Of a DNA stretch of 12,137 bases, positions 1-6,999 are shown piece by piece. The DNA comes from DAOTWP01 sp034435675 (GTDB taxonomy: Bacteria; Chloroflexota; Anaerolineae; Aggregatilineales; Phototrophicaceae): the NCBI GenBank assembly GCA_034435675.1, contig DAOTWP010000265.1, positions 1 through 12,137 of the forward strand, in the 5' to 3' direction. A program made the position numbers and the translations under genes. Under the pieces are notes generated by a model. It was given only the letters and a program-made list of their open reading frames with translations. It searched no databases and was not told the DNA's origin. The stretch's first letter is position 1. Every line of letters starts with the position of its first letter.

Positions 1-58
1 CATTCGATCTTGCCGACGCTTCGCCGCTGTGTCATCCAAAAGAGAAAAGCACGCCCCG

Positions 59-379
59 CTACTTTTCAGTTGCTGGAACATGCTTTTGCTTAACTTGATG
101 CCTATGGGAGTCGAGTAACCGATTCCCTTCCTTTTTTAGCACCTCAATCTGCCCCTCACGCAGCGCCAATTGCCGTTCCAACTGGCGCACCCGCGCTGAA
201 AGTTCCTGCACGCTGGCATTGCCGATGTCCAGCGATTGACCGAACTGCTTGATCCAGTCGTGCAGGCTTCTGGTGCTGATCCCCAGCTCAACAACTGTCT
301 GGCTGACGTTCCCGCTGGCTTCAGCTTTCGCCACTGCCTCGCGTGTGTAGTTTTCGCTGTATTGGCTCTTGCGTCCCAT
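59..379 (-). CDS. IS3-family transposase OrfA (HTH, Transposase_8 type)
   Basis: This protein of about 106 residues would bind the ends of the insertion sequence through an N-terminal helix-turn-helix. It starts MGRKSQYSENYTREAV and continues through a GNVSQTVVELGISTRSLHDW segment, the usual layout of the IS3/IS911 OrfA DNA-binding domain. A Leu- and Arg-rich coiled-coil follows (VRQLERQLALREGQIEVLKK), as in the family's multimerisation region. I chose the ATG at 377-379 because GGAGGAG lies just upstream; an ATG 24 bases further up is possible. The last about 25 residues after LKK do not look like a normal OrfA end. The neighbouring OrfB is not recognisable in the 58 bases left before the window edge, so the element may be defective. 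Confidence 0.75.
   Translation of the reverse strand: MGRKSQYSENYTREAVAKAEASGNVSQTVVELGISTRSLHDWIKQFGQSLDIGNASVQELSARVRQLERQLALREGQIEVLKKEGNRLLDSHRHQVKQKHVPATEK
131..137 (-). other. In-frame A_AAA_AAG slippery heptamer in OrfA
   Basis: On the minus strand the codons CTA AAA AAG, encoding Leu-Lys-Lys at the end of the coiled coil, form the heptamer A_AAA_AAG in the correct phase for programmed -1 frameshifting. It sits where IS911 and IS150 relatives make the OrfAB fusion. Here the -1 frame runs only nine more codons to a TAG at 102-104, so a fusion transposase cannot be made from this copy unless a further change is involved. Confidence 0.5.
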
Positions 380-474
380 TTGCTCCTCCTGATGTCGTCT
401 CATTCTAATTTTCTGGGAGCAATTGTTATGCTATTTTCGCGGGGGTGGACCACGCTGGCATTGACCCATTTTCA

Positions 475-961
475 GACGGTGTATGCCAACTACTTCGAGC
501 GCCCCGAACTACACAAACTCTATAACCGCTCCGGCGAGCTGTGGTCGCCGCTGGTCGCGCTGGCGGCGTTCTTCGAGGAGCAGGGTGGTGTGGTCGGACT
601 GTTGGATGCCATTTCCAACGTGGCAGAATGGGATGAGCAGATCAGCGAAGGCAAGTCGCTCAGCGAACGCGAAGAGGCGGTTTTGCAGGCGCTGGAGATT
701 ATCACGCGCAGTGCGGATGAAATTGTTTGGGTGAAGGGAACCGATTTACGCGAGAAGATTCGCAGTTTGCTGGGACAATCCGTCGAAGAGCTGGGCAATG
801 CCCAGTGGATCGGGCATATCCTGAAGCGGCTGCAATTGATTGACCAGTCACGGCGCAAACATCATGTCGGCGGCAAGCTCTATGCTATCGAACGACGCGA
901 AGTGCTGGATATGATGCAGCGCTACGATGTACCGTCAGTTGAAAACGAGGCAGCGAAATAA
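475..961 (+). pseudogene. C-terminal remnant of a large primase/helicase-like (possibly DUF3631/DUF3987-type) protein
   Basis: About 161 codons remain of a gene whose 5' part is missing at the insertion sequence. The remnant begins TVYANYFERPELHKLYNRSG, followed by a helical ELWSPLVALAAFFEEQGG segment. It ends in what looks like a winged-helix domain (LREKIRSLLG, then WIGHILKRLQLIDQSRRKHH, then GGKLYAIERREVLDMM). That order, an ELW-PL-A helical block followed by a small wHTH, resembles the C-terminus of DUF3631/DUF3987-type replication ATPases of plasmids and phages. No ATPase motif is left in the window to prove it. The frame stays open leftwards into the insertion sequence as far as 236, but that part is antisense to the transposase and should not be counted. 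The stop codon (959-961) lies inside a large hairpin. I am confident it is truncated, and unsure of the family. Confidence 0.55.
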
Positions 962-1040
962 CCAGTCAAAGCGATCAGACCGGTCAACCAGTCAGAGATC
1001 CTGATTGGTTTGACCGGTTTGACAGGCTTGACTGGTTTTT
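960..1040 (+). terminator. Very long terminator-like hairpin made of TTGACYGG repeats
   Basis: The outer arms AACCAGTCAA (960-969) and TTGACTGGTT (1028-1037) are perfectly complementary. Inside them, ACCGGTCAACCAGTCAG (979-995) pairs with 1001-1018 with one bulge and one wobble, leaving a five-base loop. The right arm ends in a run of five T (1036-1040), the layout of a factor-independent terminator for the truncated gene whose stop it overlaps. The right arm is also a near-repeat of one unit (TTTGACCGG, TTTGACAGG, CTTGACTGG). On the minus strand it lies just beyond the stop of the PIN gene and could serve both. Confidence 0.55.
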
Positions 1041-1085
1041 CAGACACATCAAATGAAATTGAGTGCCTCTCTGTGGAAGCTACTG

Positions 1086-1655
1086 TTAGATGAGTTCGGC
1101 GAATTGTTCCGGTTCCGAGACGGTCACGACCAGCCCCTGTCGGATCAGAGTCGCCAGATAGTCCTCAATACTATAAGGTGGATTTTTGAGCCGCGCCCGC
1201 ACTTTGCGAACCGCCACACAGAATTTACCCGGAGCAAGCCTCAGATGGCTCGTCAAGAAGTCGTCAGGATGTTGGGTTTCAATACCATAGGGTTTGAGCG
1301 CATCTTCTGGAAGATCTTATAGATTCTGGGTGACGATCACATCACAGCGTCCCACAATTGCTGCAGCCAGCACATGACGGTCATCCGGGTCAGGCAGTGC
1401 AAAAGTTTCGATGAGCGATTCATAGCCGGTGATGAGGGCATCCCGAACCGCTGTGTCCATCAACATGCGAGTTCGCTCTAACGCCGTGCGATCCCGGTGC
1501 GGTTCATGTTTGAGCAGCGCCTCAATCCACTCCCGGTGAATATCGGTAGTCCACTTTGCCCGAAACAGGTCTTCGACTGCTCGCTGCATCAGAATGTCCC
1601 GAATAGGTGCTGGATACAGCACATTGGCATCCAGCAGCGCCGCGAGTTGGCTCAT
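1086..1655 (-). pseudogene. PIN-domain toxin (VapC-like RNase), interrupted by an in-frame TAA
   Basis: PIN toxins are small Mg2+-dependent RNases held in check by a co-encoded antitoxin. The N-terminal part (1317-1655, 112 codons) carries the fold's acidic residues: LLDANVL (D9), REWIEAL (E42), DPDDRHVLAAAI (D91, D92) and VIVTQNL. It stops at TAA 1317-1319. The same frame continues without another stop to TAA 1086-1088, and the 76 codons after the internal stop read as the normal family C-terminus (DLPEDALKPYGI, HPDDFL, then a basic VRKVRARLKNPPYSIEDYL). The family normally has Lys after QNL, so AAA or AAG has probably become TAA. ATG 1653-1655 lies one base after the antitoxin stop, indicating translational coupling. 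The toxin is probably inactive. A shortened 112-residue product is possible, since all the acidic residues precede the stop. Confidence 0.8.
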
Positions 1656-1656
1656 G

Positions 1657-2100
1657 CTAGTCGTATCCCATGTCCTGTTCCTGAGCCTCCGCTACCAGTT
1701 GGTCAAGCACTGCTTCGCGCTGCTGGTCGATAGCCCGTTTGTAGTTCATGACATCTTCCATGCGGATACGCCGATGTTTGCCAACTCTGCGATACGGGAT
1801 TTGCCCTTCATCCAGCAGTTTAATCAGGAACGGGCGCGACACATGCAGAATATCGGCAACCTGCACGGTCGTCAGTTCAGCATCTTCAGGGATGATCGTG
1901 ACACCCTGCCCGGATGCCATCGCCCCCAGAATATCCAGCAGCAGTGTCACCGCGCCAGCGGGGAGTTCAATTGGCTCTTCGTGATCGGCATCCATCACCT
2001 GCACCGTCAGGGATTGATCTTCACGAGCATAGCGGGCAAGCAGCTGCTTTGATGTACGAGCAATAATTGCCTCGCGTTCACTTGGGGGGAGTTGGCACAC
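1657..2100 (-). CDS. Excisionase-type HTH antitoxin partner of the PIN protein
   Basis: A DNA-binding protein of about 147 residues that would repress its own operon and bind the PIN toxin. Residues 76-122 form a MerR/excisionase-like HTH (ELTTVQVADILHVSRPFLIK, then IPYRRVGKHRRIRMEDVMNYK). They are preceded by the acidic IELPAGAVTLLLDILGAM segment usual in the HTH partners of PIN toxins. The start is uncertain. No ATG is available, and the frame stays open upstream to 2262, but only as an out-of-frame reading of a kinase fragment. I chose GTG 2098-2100, right before the recognisable LPPSERE start of the domain. No clear ribosome-binding site is seen there. The native 5' end may have been lost at a recombination joint near 2100. 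The stop is one base before the toxin ATG, antitoxin first, as is usual for such pairs. Confidence 0.7.
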   Translation of the reverse strand: MCQLPPSEREAIIARTSKQLLARYAREDQSLTVQVMDADHEEPIELPAGAVTLLLDILGAMASGQGVTIIPEDAELTTVQVADILHVSRPFLIKLLDEGQIPYRRVGKHRRIRMEDVMNYKRAIDQQREAVLDQLVAEAQEQDMGYD

Positions 2101-2294
2101 ATGAAACTGACAAAAGCAGTTAGAAAGGCCAGAGCTGTCCCGGCGCGAATCGCCACAATCACCACCAGCAGCAGATAGATCATGGTGAAATTTGCAAGGG
2201 TTAGCGTATCGCGCAGGAAGACTGCACACAGCGTAATGATGGCAACCGCCAGCAGCGCCCATGCCGAAACCCGCAGTTGTTGGAGCCTGTTCAA
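2101..2294 (-). pseudogene. Fragment of a KdpD-like sensor kinase (DUF4118 membrane domain)
   Basis: From TTG 2292-2294 the minus strand encodes LRVSAWALLAVAIITLCAVF, a polar link, then TLANFTMIYLLLVVIVAIRA and GTALAFLTAFVSF. These are two full hydrophobic helices and part of a third, matching the start of the four-helix DUF4118 domain found in KdpD. The match stops where DUF4118 proteins normally continue into an NFFF-type motif. From there the antitoxin gene takes over in another frame. No histidine kinase or ATP-binding part follows. Upstream the frame is open only to a TGA at 2322-2324, so the N-terminal KdpD and USP domains are missing as well. It differs in sequence from the DUF4118 part of the intact kdpD in this window, so it is not a recent copy of it. 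A small standalone membrane protein cannot be excluded. Confidence 0.6.
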
Positions 2295-2352
2295 AGTCGC
2301 ATCACGGGTTAAATCATTGTTTCATAACCTGATTCTACAGCAGGCAATCGCC

Positions 2353-2407
2353 ATTCTGAATCACTCTTGATACTTTCCTGATGCCCTTACTCTATATTCT
2401 GACTCCC
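2353..2407 (+). promoter_or_regulatory. Probable kdp promoter/operator region
   Basis: The 165-bp stretch before kdpF must hold its promoter. The segment TTGATACTTTCCTGATGCCC (2367-2386) agrees at 14 of 20 positions with the E. coli KdpE site as I remember it, and would be the expected target of the KdpE encoded downstream. A TATATT at 2393-2398 could be a -10 box. A directly repeated ATTCTGAnTCnC (2353-2364 and 2396-2407, 43 bp apart, about four helical turns) brackets this segment and could be paired regulator half-sites. No clear consensus -35/-10 pair with 17-bp spacing is visible. All of this is inference from position and resemblance. Confidence 0.35.
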
Positions 2408-2460
2408 ATTTGATGCCCAATGCGTGACAATGAGCCATGAAGAAAAAAGGAGAGCCGCTG

Positions 2461-2550
2461 ATGGATTGGGAACTGGTTGTCGCCGGGCTGATCGCCCTGC
2501 TGTTGTTGGTGTATCTGGCGTATTCGCTGGTGTATCCAGAAAGGTTTTAG
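2461..2550 (+). CDS. kdpF: KdpF, small membrane subunit of the K+-transporting ATPase
   Basis: A 29-residue peptide, MDWELVVAGL then IALLLLVYLAYSLVYPERF, that is almost entirely one transmembrane helix. KdpF is about this size in other bacteria, always sits just before kdpA, and stabilises the assembled KdpFABC complex in the membrane. A good ribosome-binding site (AAAGGAG, with GGAG at 2449-2452) lies eight bases before the ATG, which fixes the start. The stop is three bases before kdpA, so translation of the two is probably coupled. It is the first gene of the operon. The call rests on size, hydrophobicity, the C-terminal YPERF and position. Confidence 0.9.
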   Translation: MDWELVVAGLIALLLLVYLAYSLVYPERF

Positions 2551-2553
2551 CGC

Positions 2554-4245
2554 ATGATGACGCTCGAACTGCTGCAAATCGTGGTCTATTTTGGCTTATT
2601 GATCGTCTGTACACCGCTGCTCGGTGGCTACATGGCACGGGTGTTCAGCGGGGAACGGACGCTAATTACGCCGATTCTGCGTCCGTTAGAAAACGGGATT
2701 TATCGGCTGGCGGGTGTGAATGCCAACGAGGAACAGGGTTGGCGGCAGTATGCCCTGGCAATGTTGGTTTTTAATGTGGCAGGGTTTTTAACGGTATTTC
2801 TCTTGCAGGTATTTCAGGGCAATCTGCCACTGAACCCAGCAGGCTTGCCCAATGTCGAACCGACACTGGCATTCAATACCGCGACCAGCTTCATGACCAA
2901 CACCAACTGGCAGTCCTACGCGGGCGAAACCACCCTAGGCTATCTGACGCAGATGGTCGGGTTAGCAGTGCAGAATTTCGTCAGCGCGGCGACAGGCATT
3001 GCCGTTGTCATCGCGTTGACTCGCGGCTTGGCACGCAAAACTGCCCGCACACTCGGCAATTTCTGGAGCGACGTGGTACGCGCAACACTGTATGTGCTGC
3101 TGCCGCTTTCGCTGGTGCTGGCGCTGCTGCTGGTTAGTCAGGGCGTGATTCAGAATTTCAATGCGCCAGTGGCAGCAACCACACTGATGGGTGAAACGCA
3201 AACACTGCCCCAGGGACCCGCCGCGTCACAGATTGCCATCAAACAGCTTGGCACTAACGGCGGCGGCTTCTTCAACACCAACAGCGCTCATCCATATGAA
3301 AATCCCACGCCGTTGAGCAACTTTTTACAGATGTTCTCAATTCTACTCATCCCGACGGCGCTGACCTATACGTATGGCAAGATGGTCGGCTCGACACGCC
3401 AGGGCTGGGTGATTTTTGCCGCCATGTTGATCTTACTGCTGGCCGGGCTTAGTGTGATGCTCATCGCGGAATACAGCCCGAACCCGGTGTTTGGCACGGC
3501 AAGCGCCATGGAAGGCAAAGAAACGCGCTTTGGCATCGCCAACAGTATCTTGTGGGGTGCGGCAACGACGGTTGCTTCTAACGGCTCGGTGAACGCCATG
3601 CACAGCAGTTTCAGTCCATTGGCGGGCGGGATTGCCATGCTCAATATCATGCTTGGTGAAGTCATCTTCGGTGGGGTAGGCGCGGGCTTATATGGCATGT
3701 TGATTTTTGTCATCCTGACGGTGTTTATTGCCGGACTGATGGTCGGGCGCACGCCGGAATATCTAGGCAAGAAGATTGAAGCGCGTGAAATCAAGATGGC
3801 AATTATCGCGGTGCTGCTGCCTTCCGCCAGTATCTTATTGTTCGCAGCGTTGGCATCGGTCACCGATGCGGGCTTATCCAGCCGTGCGAACATTGGGCCA
3901 CACGGCTTCAGCGAAATCCTCTACGCCTTTACATCAGCGGCGGGTAACAACGGCAGTGCCTTCGCCGGGTTGAATGCAAACACGCCTTTTTACAATATTC
4001 TGCTGGGCATTGCCATGTGGATTGGACGCTTCGGGGTGATTGTGCCTGTGCTGGCGATTGCCGGGAGCATGGTGACGAAAAAAGCCGCGCCGCCTTCTCC
4101 TGGCACGTTTCCAACGGACAGCCCATTGTTCGTCGGGCTGCTGATTGCTGTCATTCTGATTGTCGGTGCCTTGACGTTTTTTCCGGCGCTGGCGCTGGGA
4201 CCCATCGTTGAACAACTACTGCTGAATGCCGGACGTGCGTTTTAG
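2554..4245 (+). CDS. kdpA: KdpA, K+-binding and translocating subunit of the K+-transporting ATPase
   Basis: A 563-residue polytopic membrane protein, close to the E. coli length of 557. It is related to Trk/Ktr-type K+ channels and carries the selectivity filter through which K+ enters the complex. All four filter loops are present: TSFMTNTNWQSYAGE (111-124), TNGGGFFNTNSAHPYENP (234-251), SNGSVNAMHSSFSPLAGG (342-359) and SAAGNNGSAFAGLNANTPFY (461-480). Many hydrophobic helices separate them. ATG 2554 is three bases after the kdpF stop, with AAAGG inside the end of kdpF as a modest ribosome-binding site. A second ATG follows immediately, so the start could be one codon later. It is followed after 16 bp by kdpB. 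Nothing is missing or unusual. Confidence 0.97.
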   Translation: MMTLELLQIVVYFGLLIVCTPLLGGYMARVFSGERTLITPILRPLENGIYRLAGVNANEEQGWRQYALAMLVFNVAGFLTVFLLQVFQGNLPLNPAGLPNVEPTLAFNTATSFMTNTNWQSYAGETTLGYLTQMVGLAVQNFVSAATGIAVVIALTRGLARKTARTLGNFWSDVVRATLYVLLPLSLVLALLLVSQGVIQNFNAPVAATTLMGETQTLPQGPAASQIAIKQLGTNGGGFFNTNSAHPYENPTPLSNFLQMFSILLIPTALTYTYGKMVGSTRQGWVIFAAMLILLLAGLSVMLIAEYSPNPVFGTASAMEGKETRFGIANSILWGAATTVASNGSVNAMHSSFSPLAGGIAMLNIMLGEVIFGGVGAGLYGMLIFVILTVFIAGLMVGRTPEYLGKKIEAREIKMAIIAVLLPSASILLFAALASVTDAGLSSRANIGPHGFSEILYAFTSAAGNNGSAFAGLNANTPFYNILLGIAMWIGRFGVIVPVLAIAGSMVTKKAAPPSPGTFPTDSPLFVGLLIAVILIVGALTFFPALALGPIVEQLLLNAGRAF

Positions 4246-4261
4246 TCGGAGGAGAATAATT

Positions 4262-6388
4262 ATGGCTGGACAAACCACCATGAAAGCGCGTCCGCTCTTT
4301 GAACGAGCGATCCTACGCCGGGCAGTGCTGGACGCTTTCCGCAAGCTTGACCCGCGCCAGCAGCTTAAGAATCCGGTGATGCTGGTGGTCAGCGTCGGCG
4401 CACTGATGACCTCGGCACTGCTCATCCGCGATGTACTCACCGGGCACACCGATGATTTGGGCTTCAACCTGCAAATTACACTGTGGCTGTGGTTCACGGT
4501 GCTGTTCGCCAACTTTGCCGAGGCGATGGCAGAGGGACGCGGCAAGGCACAGGCGGACAGCCTCCGCAAAACGCGCACACAGATGATGGCACGGCGGTTG
4601 CTCAATGGCAACCTGAACAGCACCAACAAAGAAGAACGTGTCCCGGCTTCGCAGTTGAAAAAAGGCGATCTGGTCGTGTGTGAAGCGGGCGATGTCATCC
4701 CCGGCGATGGTGAAGTGGTCGAAGGCATTGCCAGCGTGGATGAAAGCGCAATCACGGGCGAATCGGCTCCAGTCATCCGCGAAAGTGGCGGCGATAGAAG
4801 CGCGGTCACGGGCGGCACACGGGTACTCAGTGACCGCATCGTGATTCGCATTACTTCCGAGCAGGGCAGCACCTTTTTAGACCGGATGATTGCGCTGGTG
4901 GAAGGGGCAAAACGCCAGAAGACCCCTAACGAAATCGCGCTGACGATTCTGCTCTCCGGGCTGACGATCATCTTCCTGCTGGCGGTGGTCTCGCTGCGTG
5001 CCTTCGCCGCCTACAGCGAAACCGAGTCAGGCATCACCGAAACAGCGGCAACGGTTCCCGTATTGATTGCGCTGCTGGTGTGCCTCATCCCTACCACCAT
5101 TGGCGGTTTGTTGAGTGCCATTGGCATCAGCGGCATGGACAGGATGATTCAACGCAATGTGCTGGCGACCAGTGGACGCGCTATCGAGGCGGCTGGCGAT
5201 ATTGATGTGCTGCTGCTGGATAAAACAGGCACGATCACGCTGGGCAATCGCATGGCGACCAACTTTATCCCGGCGGGGCGCGTTACAGCAGATAAATTAG
5301 CAGATGCGGCGCAGTTATCCTCACTGGCAGATGAAACCCCTGAAGGGCGCAGCATCGTGGTGCTGGCGAAAGAGAAATTCGGGCTGCGCGGGCGCGAGCT
5401 GCACGAACTGAAGGCAGAATTTGTCCCCTTCACCGCGCAAACGCGCATGAGTGGCGTAGATTTTCCAGCGGTAGATGGGCAATTTGCCCGCAGCATCCGC
5501 AAAGGCGCTTCCGATGCGGTCAAAAGACACATCGAATCACTCGGTGGAGCATTCCCGGCGGATTTGCAAAACGCCGTAGATGGTATCGCCAAAACAGGTG
5601 GCACGCCGCTGGTGGTGGCTGAAGGTAAAGATGTACTGGGTGTGATTGAATTGAAAGACATCGTGAAGGGCGGCATTAAAGAGCGCTTCGCGCAGCTACG
5701 GACGATGGGCATTCGCACGGTGATGATTACCGGGGATAACCCGCTGACTGCTGCCGCGATTGCTGCCGAAGCGGGCGTGGATGATTTTATGGCGCAGGCT
5801 ACGCCAGAAGACAAGCTCAAACGCATCCGCAGCGAACAGGCGGGTGGGCATCTGGTAGCGATGACCGGGGACGGCACGAATGATGCCCCGGCGCTGGCAC
5901 AGGCGGATGTGGGCGTGGCGATGAACACGGGAACGCAGGCTGCCCGCGAAGCCGGGAACATGGTTGATCTCGACAGCGACCCGACCAAGCTGATTGAAGT
6001 GGTCGAAATTGGTAAACAACTACTGATGACACGCGGCGCTTTGACCACCTTCAGCATTGCTAACGACGTTGCTAAATATTTTGCCATCATCCCGGCGCTG
6101 TTCGGCACGCTGTATGCAGCGGGTGCTGATGAGGCGGGTCCGCTGGCGACGTTGAATGTGATGGGATTGTCCTCACCACAGAGCGCCATTCTGAGCGCGA
6201 CGATTTTTAACGCGCTCATTATTATTGCACTTGTCCCATTGGCGCTACGGGGTGTGAATTACAAGCCGATGGGCGCGGCGGCGGTTTTGCAGCGCAACCT
6301 CTTGATTTATGGCTTAGGTGGCTTGATTGTGCCGTTTGTGGGCATCAAGCTGATTGACCTGATGATTACTGCCATTGGGTTGGCATAA
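4262..6388 (+). CDS. kdpB: KdpB, ATP-hydrolysing P-type ATPase subunit
   Basis: A 708-residue P-type ATPase that couples ATP hydrolysis to K+ uptake through KdpA. Visible motifs in order are TGES (165-168) in the actuator domain, whose Ser corresponds to the inhibitory phosphorylation site S162 of E. coli; the phosphorylation motif DKTGTIT with D320 (D307 in E. coli); a nucleotide-binding IRKGASDAVK; TGDNPLTAAAIA; and the hinge TGDGTNDAPAL with D537 and D541. Transmembrane helices flank these domains as usual. The start is set at ATG 4262 because GGAGGAG (4247-4253) precedes it; an in-frame ATG at 4226 lies inside kdpA and lacks such a site. It is slightly longer than the E. coli protein (682), mainly from a polar N-terminal extension of about 20 residues. 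kdpC follows after 13 bp. Confidence 0.97.
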   Translation: MAGQTTMKARPLFERAILRRAVLDAFRKLDPRQQLKNPVMLVVSVGALMTSALLIRDVLTGHTDDLGFNLQITLWLWFTVLFANFAEAMAEGRGKAQADSLRKTRTQMMARRLLNGNLNSTNKEERVPASQLKKGDLVVCEAGDVIPGDGEVVEGIASVDESAITGESAPVIRESGGDRSAVTGGTRVLSDRIVIRITSEQGSTFLDRMIALVEGAKRQKTPNEIALTILLSGLTIIFLLAVVSLRAFAAYSETESGITETAATVPVLIALLVCLIPTTIGGLLSAIGISGMDRMIQRNVLATSGRAIEAAGDIDVLLLDKTGTITLGNRMATNFIPAGRVTADKLADAAQLSSLADETPEGRSIVVLAKEKFGLRGRELHELKAEFVPFTAQTRMSGVDFPAVDGQFARSIRKGASDAVKRHIESLGGAFPADLQNAVDGIAKTGGTPLVVAEGKDVLGVIELKDIVKGGIKERFAQLRTMGIRTVMITGDNPLTAAAIAAEAGVDDFMAQATPEDKLKRIRSEQAGGHLVAMTGDGTNDAPALAQADVGVAMNTGTQAAREAGNMVDLDSDPTKLIEVVEIGKQLLMTRGALTTFSIANDVAKYFAIIPALFGTLYAAGADEAGPLATLNVMGLSSPQSAILSATIFNALIIIALVPLALRGVNYKPMGAAAVLQRNLLIYGLGGLIVPFVGIKLIDLMITAIGLA

Positions 6389-6401
6389 AGGAGTCTTGCT
6401 C

Positions 6402-6974
6402 ATGTTGAAAATGATCTTGCCGGCGCTGCGAATGCTGTTGGTACTCACGATCATCACAGGTGTGATTTACCCGCTGGTCATCACAGCAGTGGCACAGGTA
6501 TTTTTCCCGGAACAGGCAAATGGCAGTTTGATTCGTAATGGCGAAACGGTTGTCGGCTCATCGCTCATCGGACAGTATATGAACGGCGACCCGCGCTACT
6601 TCTGGTCGCGTCCCTCGGCAGTCAACTACAATCCGCTGCCTTCTGGTGGCAGCAATCTTGCGCCCACCAGCACAACGCTTCAGACAGCGGTAAACGAACG
6701 TGCCGGGGTGTTCAGCACAGCCCATAATATGACCAACACCCTGACATTTGTGCCGATTGAAATGCTGTTCGCTTCGGGCAGTGGACTTGACCCGCATATC
6801 AGCCCGCAAGCTGCCCGCTTGCAGGTGGGGCGGGTCGCGGCGGCGCGGGGACTGGAGGAGGCACAGGTCATGACGCTCATTGATCGTCTGGTAGAAGCGC
6901 CGCAGTTGGGCTTTTTGGGGCAAGAACGGGTGAATGTGCTGCTGCTCAACCTGGCGCTGGATGCTTTAGAATAG
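6402..6974 (+). CDS. kdpC: KdpC, assembly and ATP-affinity subunit of the K+-transporting ATPase
   Basis: A 190-residue protein, the same length as in E. coli. A single N-terminal transmembrane helix (LPALRMLLVLTIITGVIYPL) anchors a soluble domain thought to raise the affinity of KdpB for ATP and to stabilise the complex. Family motifs are present: NGSLI, VGSSLIGQ, YFWSRPSAVNYNP, GSNLAP, and a C-terminal VNVLLLNLALD. ATG 6402 has AAAGGAG (6387-6393) eight bases upstream, overlapping the end of kdpB. Translation starting further up would enter kdpB and is unlikely. kdpD follows after 25 bp. Confidence 0.96.
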   Translation: MLKMILPALRMLLVLTIITGVIYPLVITAVAQVFFPEQANGSLIRNGETVVGSSLIGQYMNGDPRYFWSRPSAVNYNPLPSGGSNLAPTSTTLQTAVNERAGVFSTAHNMTNTLTFVPIEMLFASGSGLDPHISPQAARLQVGRVAAARGLEEAQVMTLIDRLVEAPQLGFLGQERVNVLLLNLALDALE

Positions 6975-6999
6975 ACCTGAAGGTAATGAGAGAGACGCA

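Larger units (their letters stand above)
1..474 (-). mobile_element. Partial IS3-type insertion sequence, cut by the window edge
   Basis: The element contains an OrfA transposase gene read on the minus strand and runs off the left edge of the window. Its OrfA-proximal end is placed at about 474. Read on the minus strand from there, the sequence begins TGAAAATGGGTCAATG, and position 475 onward reads in frame as an unrelated, truncated protein. The opposite end and most of any OrfB lie outside the window, so terminal inverted repeats and target duplications cannot be compared. The boundary is an inference from where the interrupted protein resumes and could be off by several bases. Confidence 0.6.

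Noticed and set aside
236..475. Upstream extension of the truncated gene to an ATG at 236
   Set aside because: This part is the antisense of the OrfA transposase and shows no protein-like features; the real remnant begins at about 475.
2101..2262. Longer antitoxin start at 2262
   Set aside because: The extra 54 residues are Cys- and His-rich and are an out-of-frame reading of the DUF4118 fragment, so the frame is only accidentally open.
4226..4261. KdpB start at 4226
   Set aside because: It lies inside kdpA and adds 12 non-conserved residues; ATG 4262 has GGAGGAG upstream.
5149..6219. 356-codon open frame on the minus strand inside kdpB
   Set aside because: It is the complement of highly conserved KdpB motifs, is Ser/Pro/Ala-rich, and has no ribosome-binding site; a shadow of a real gene.
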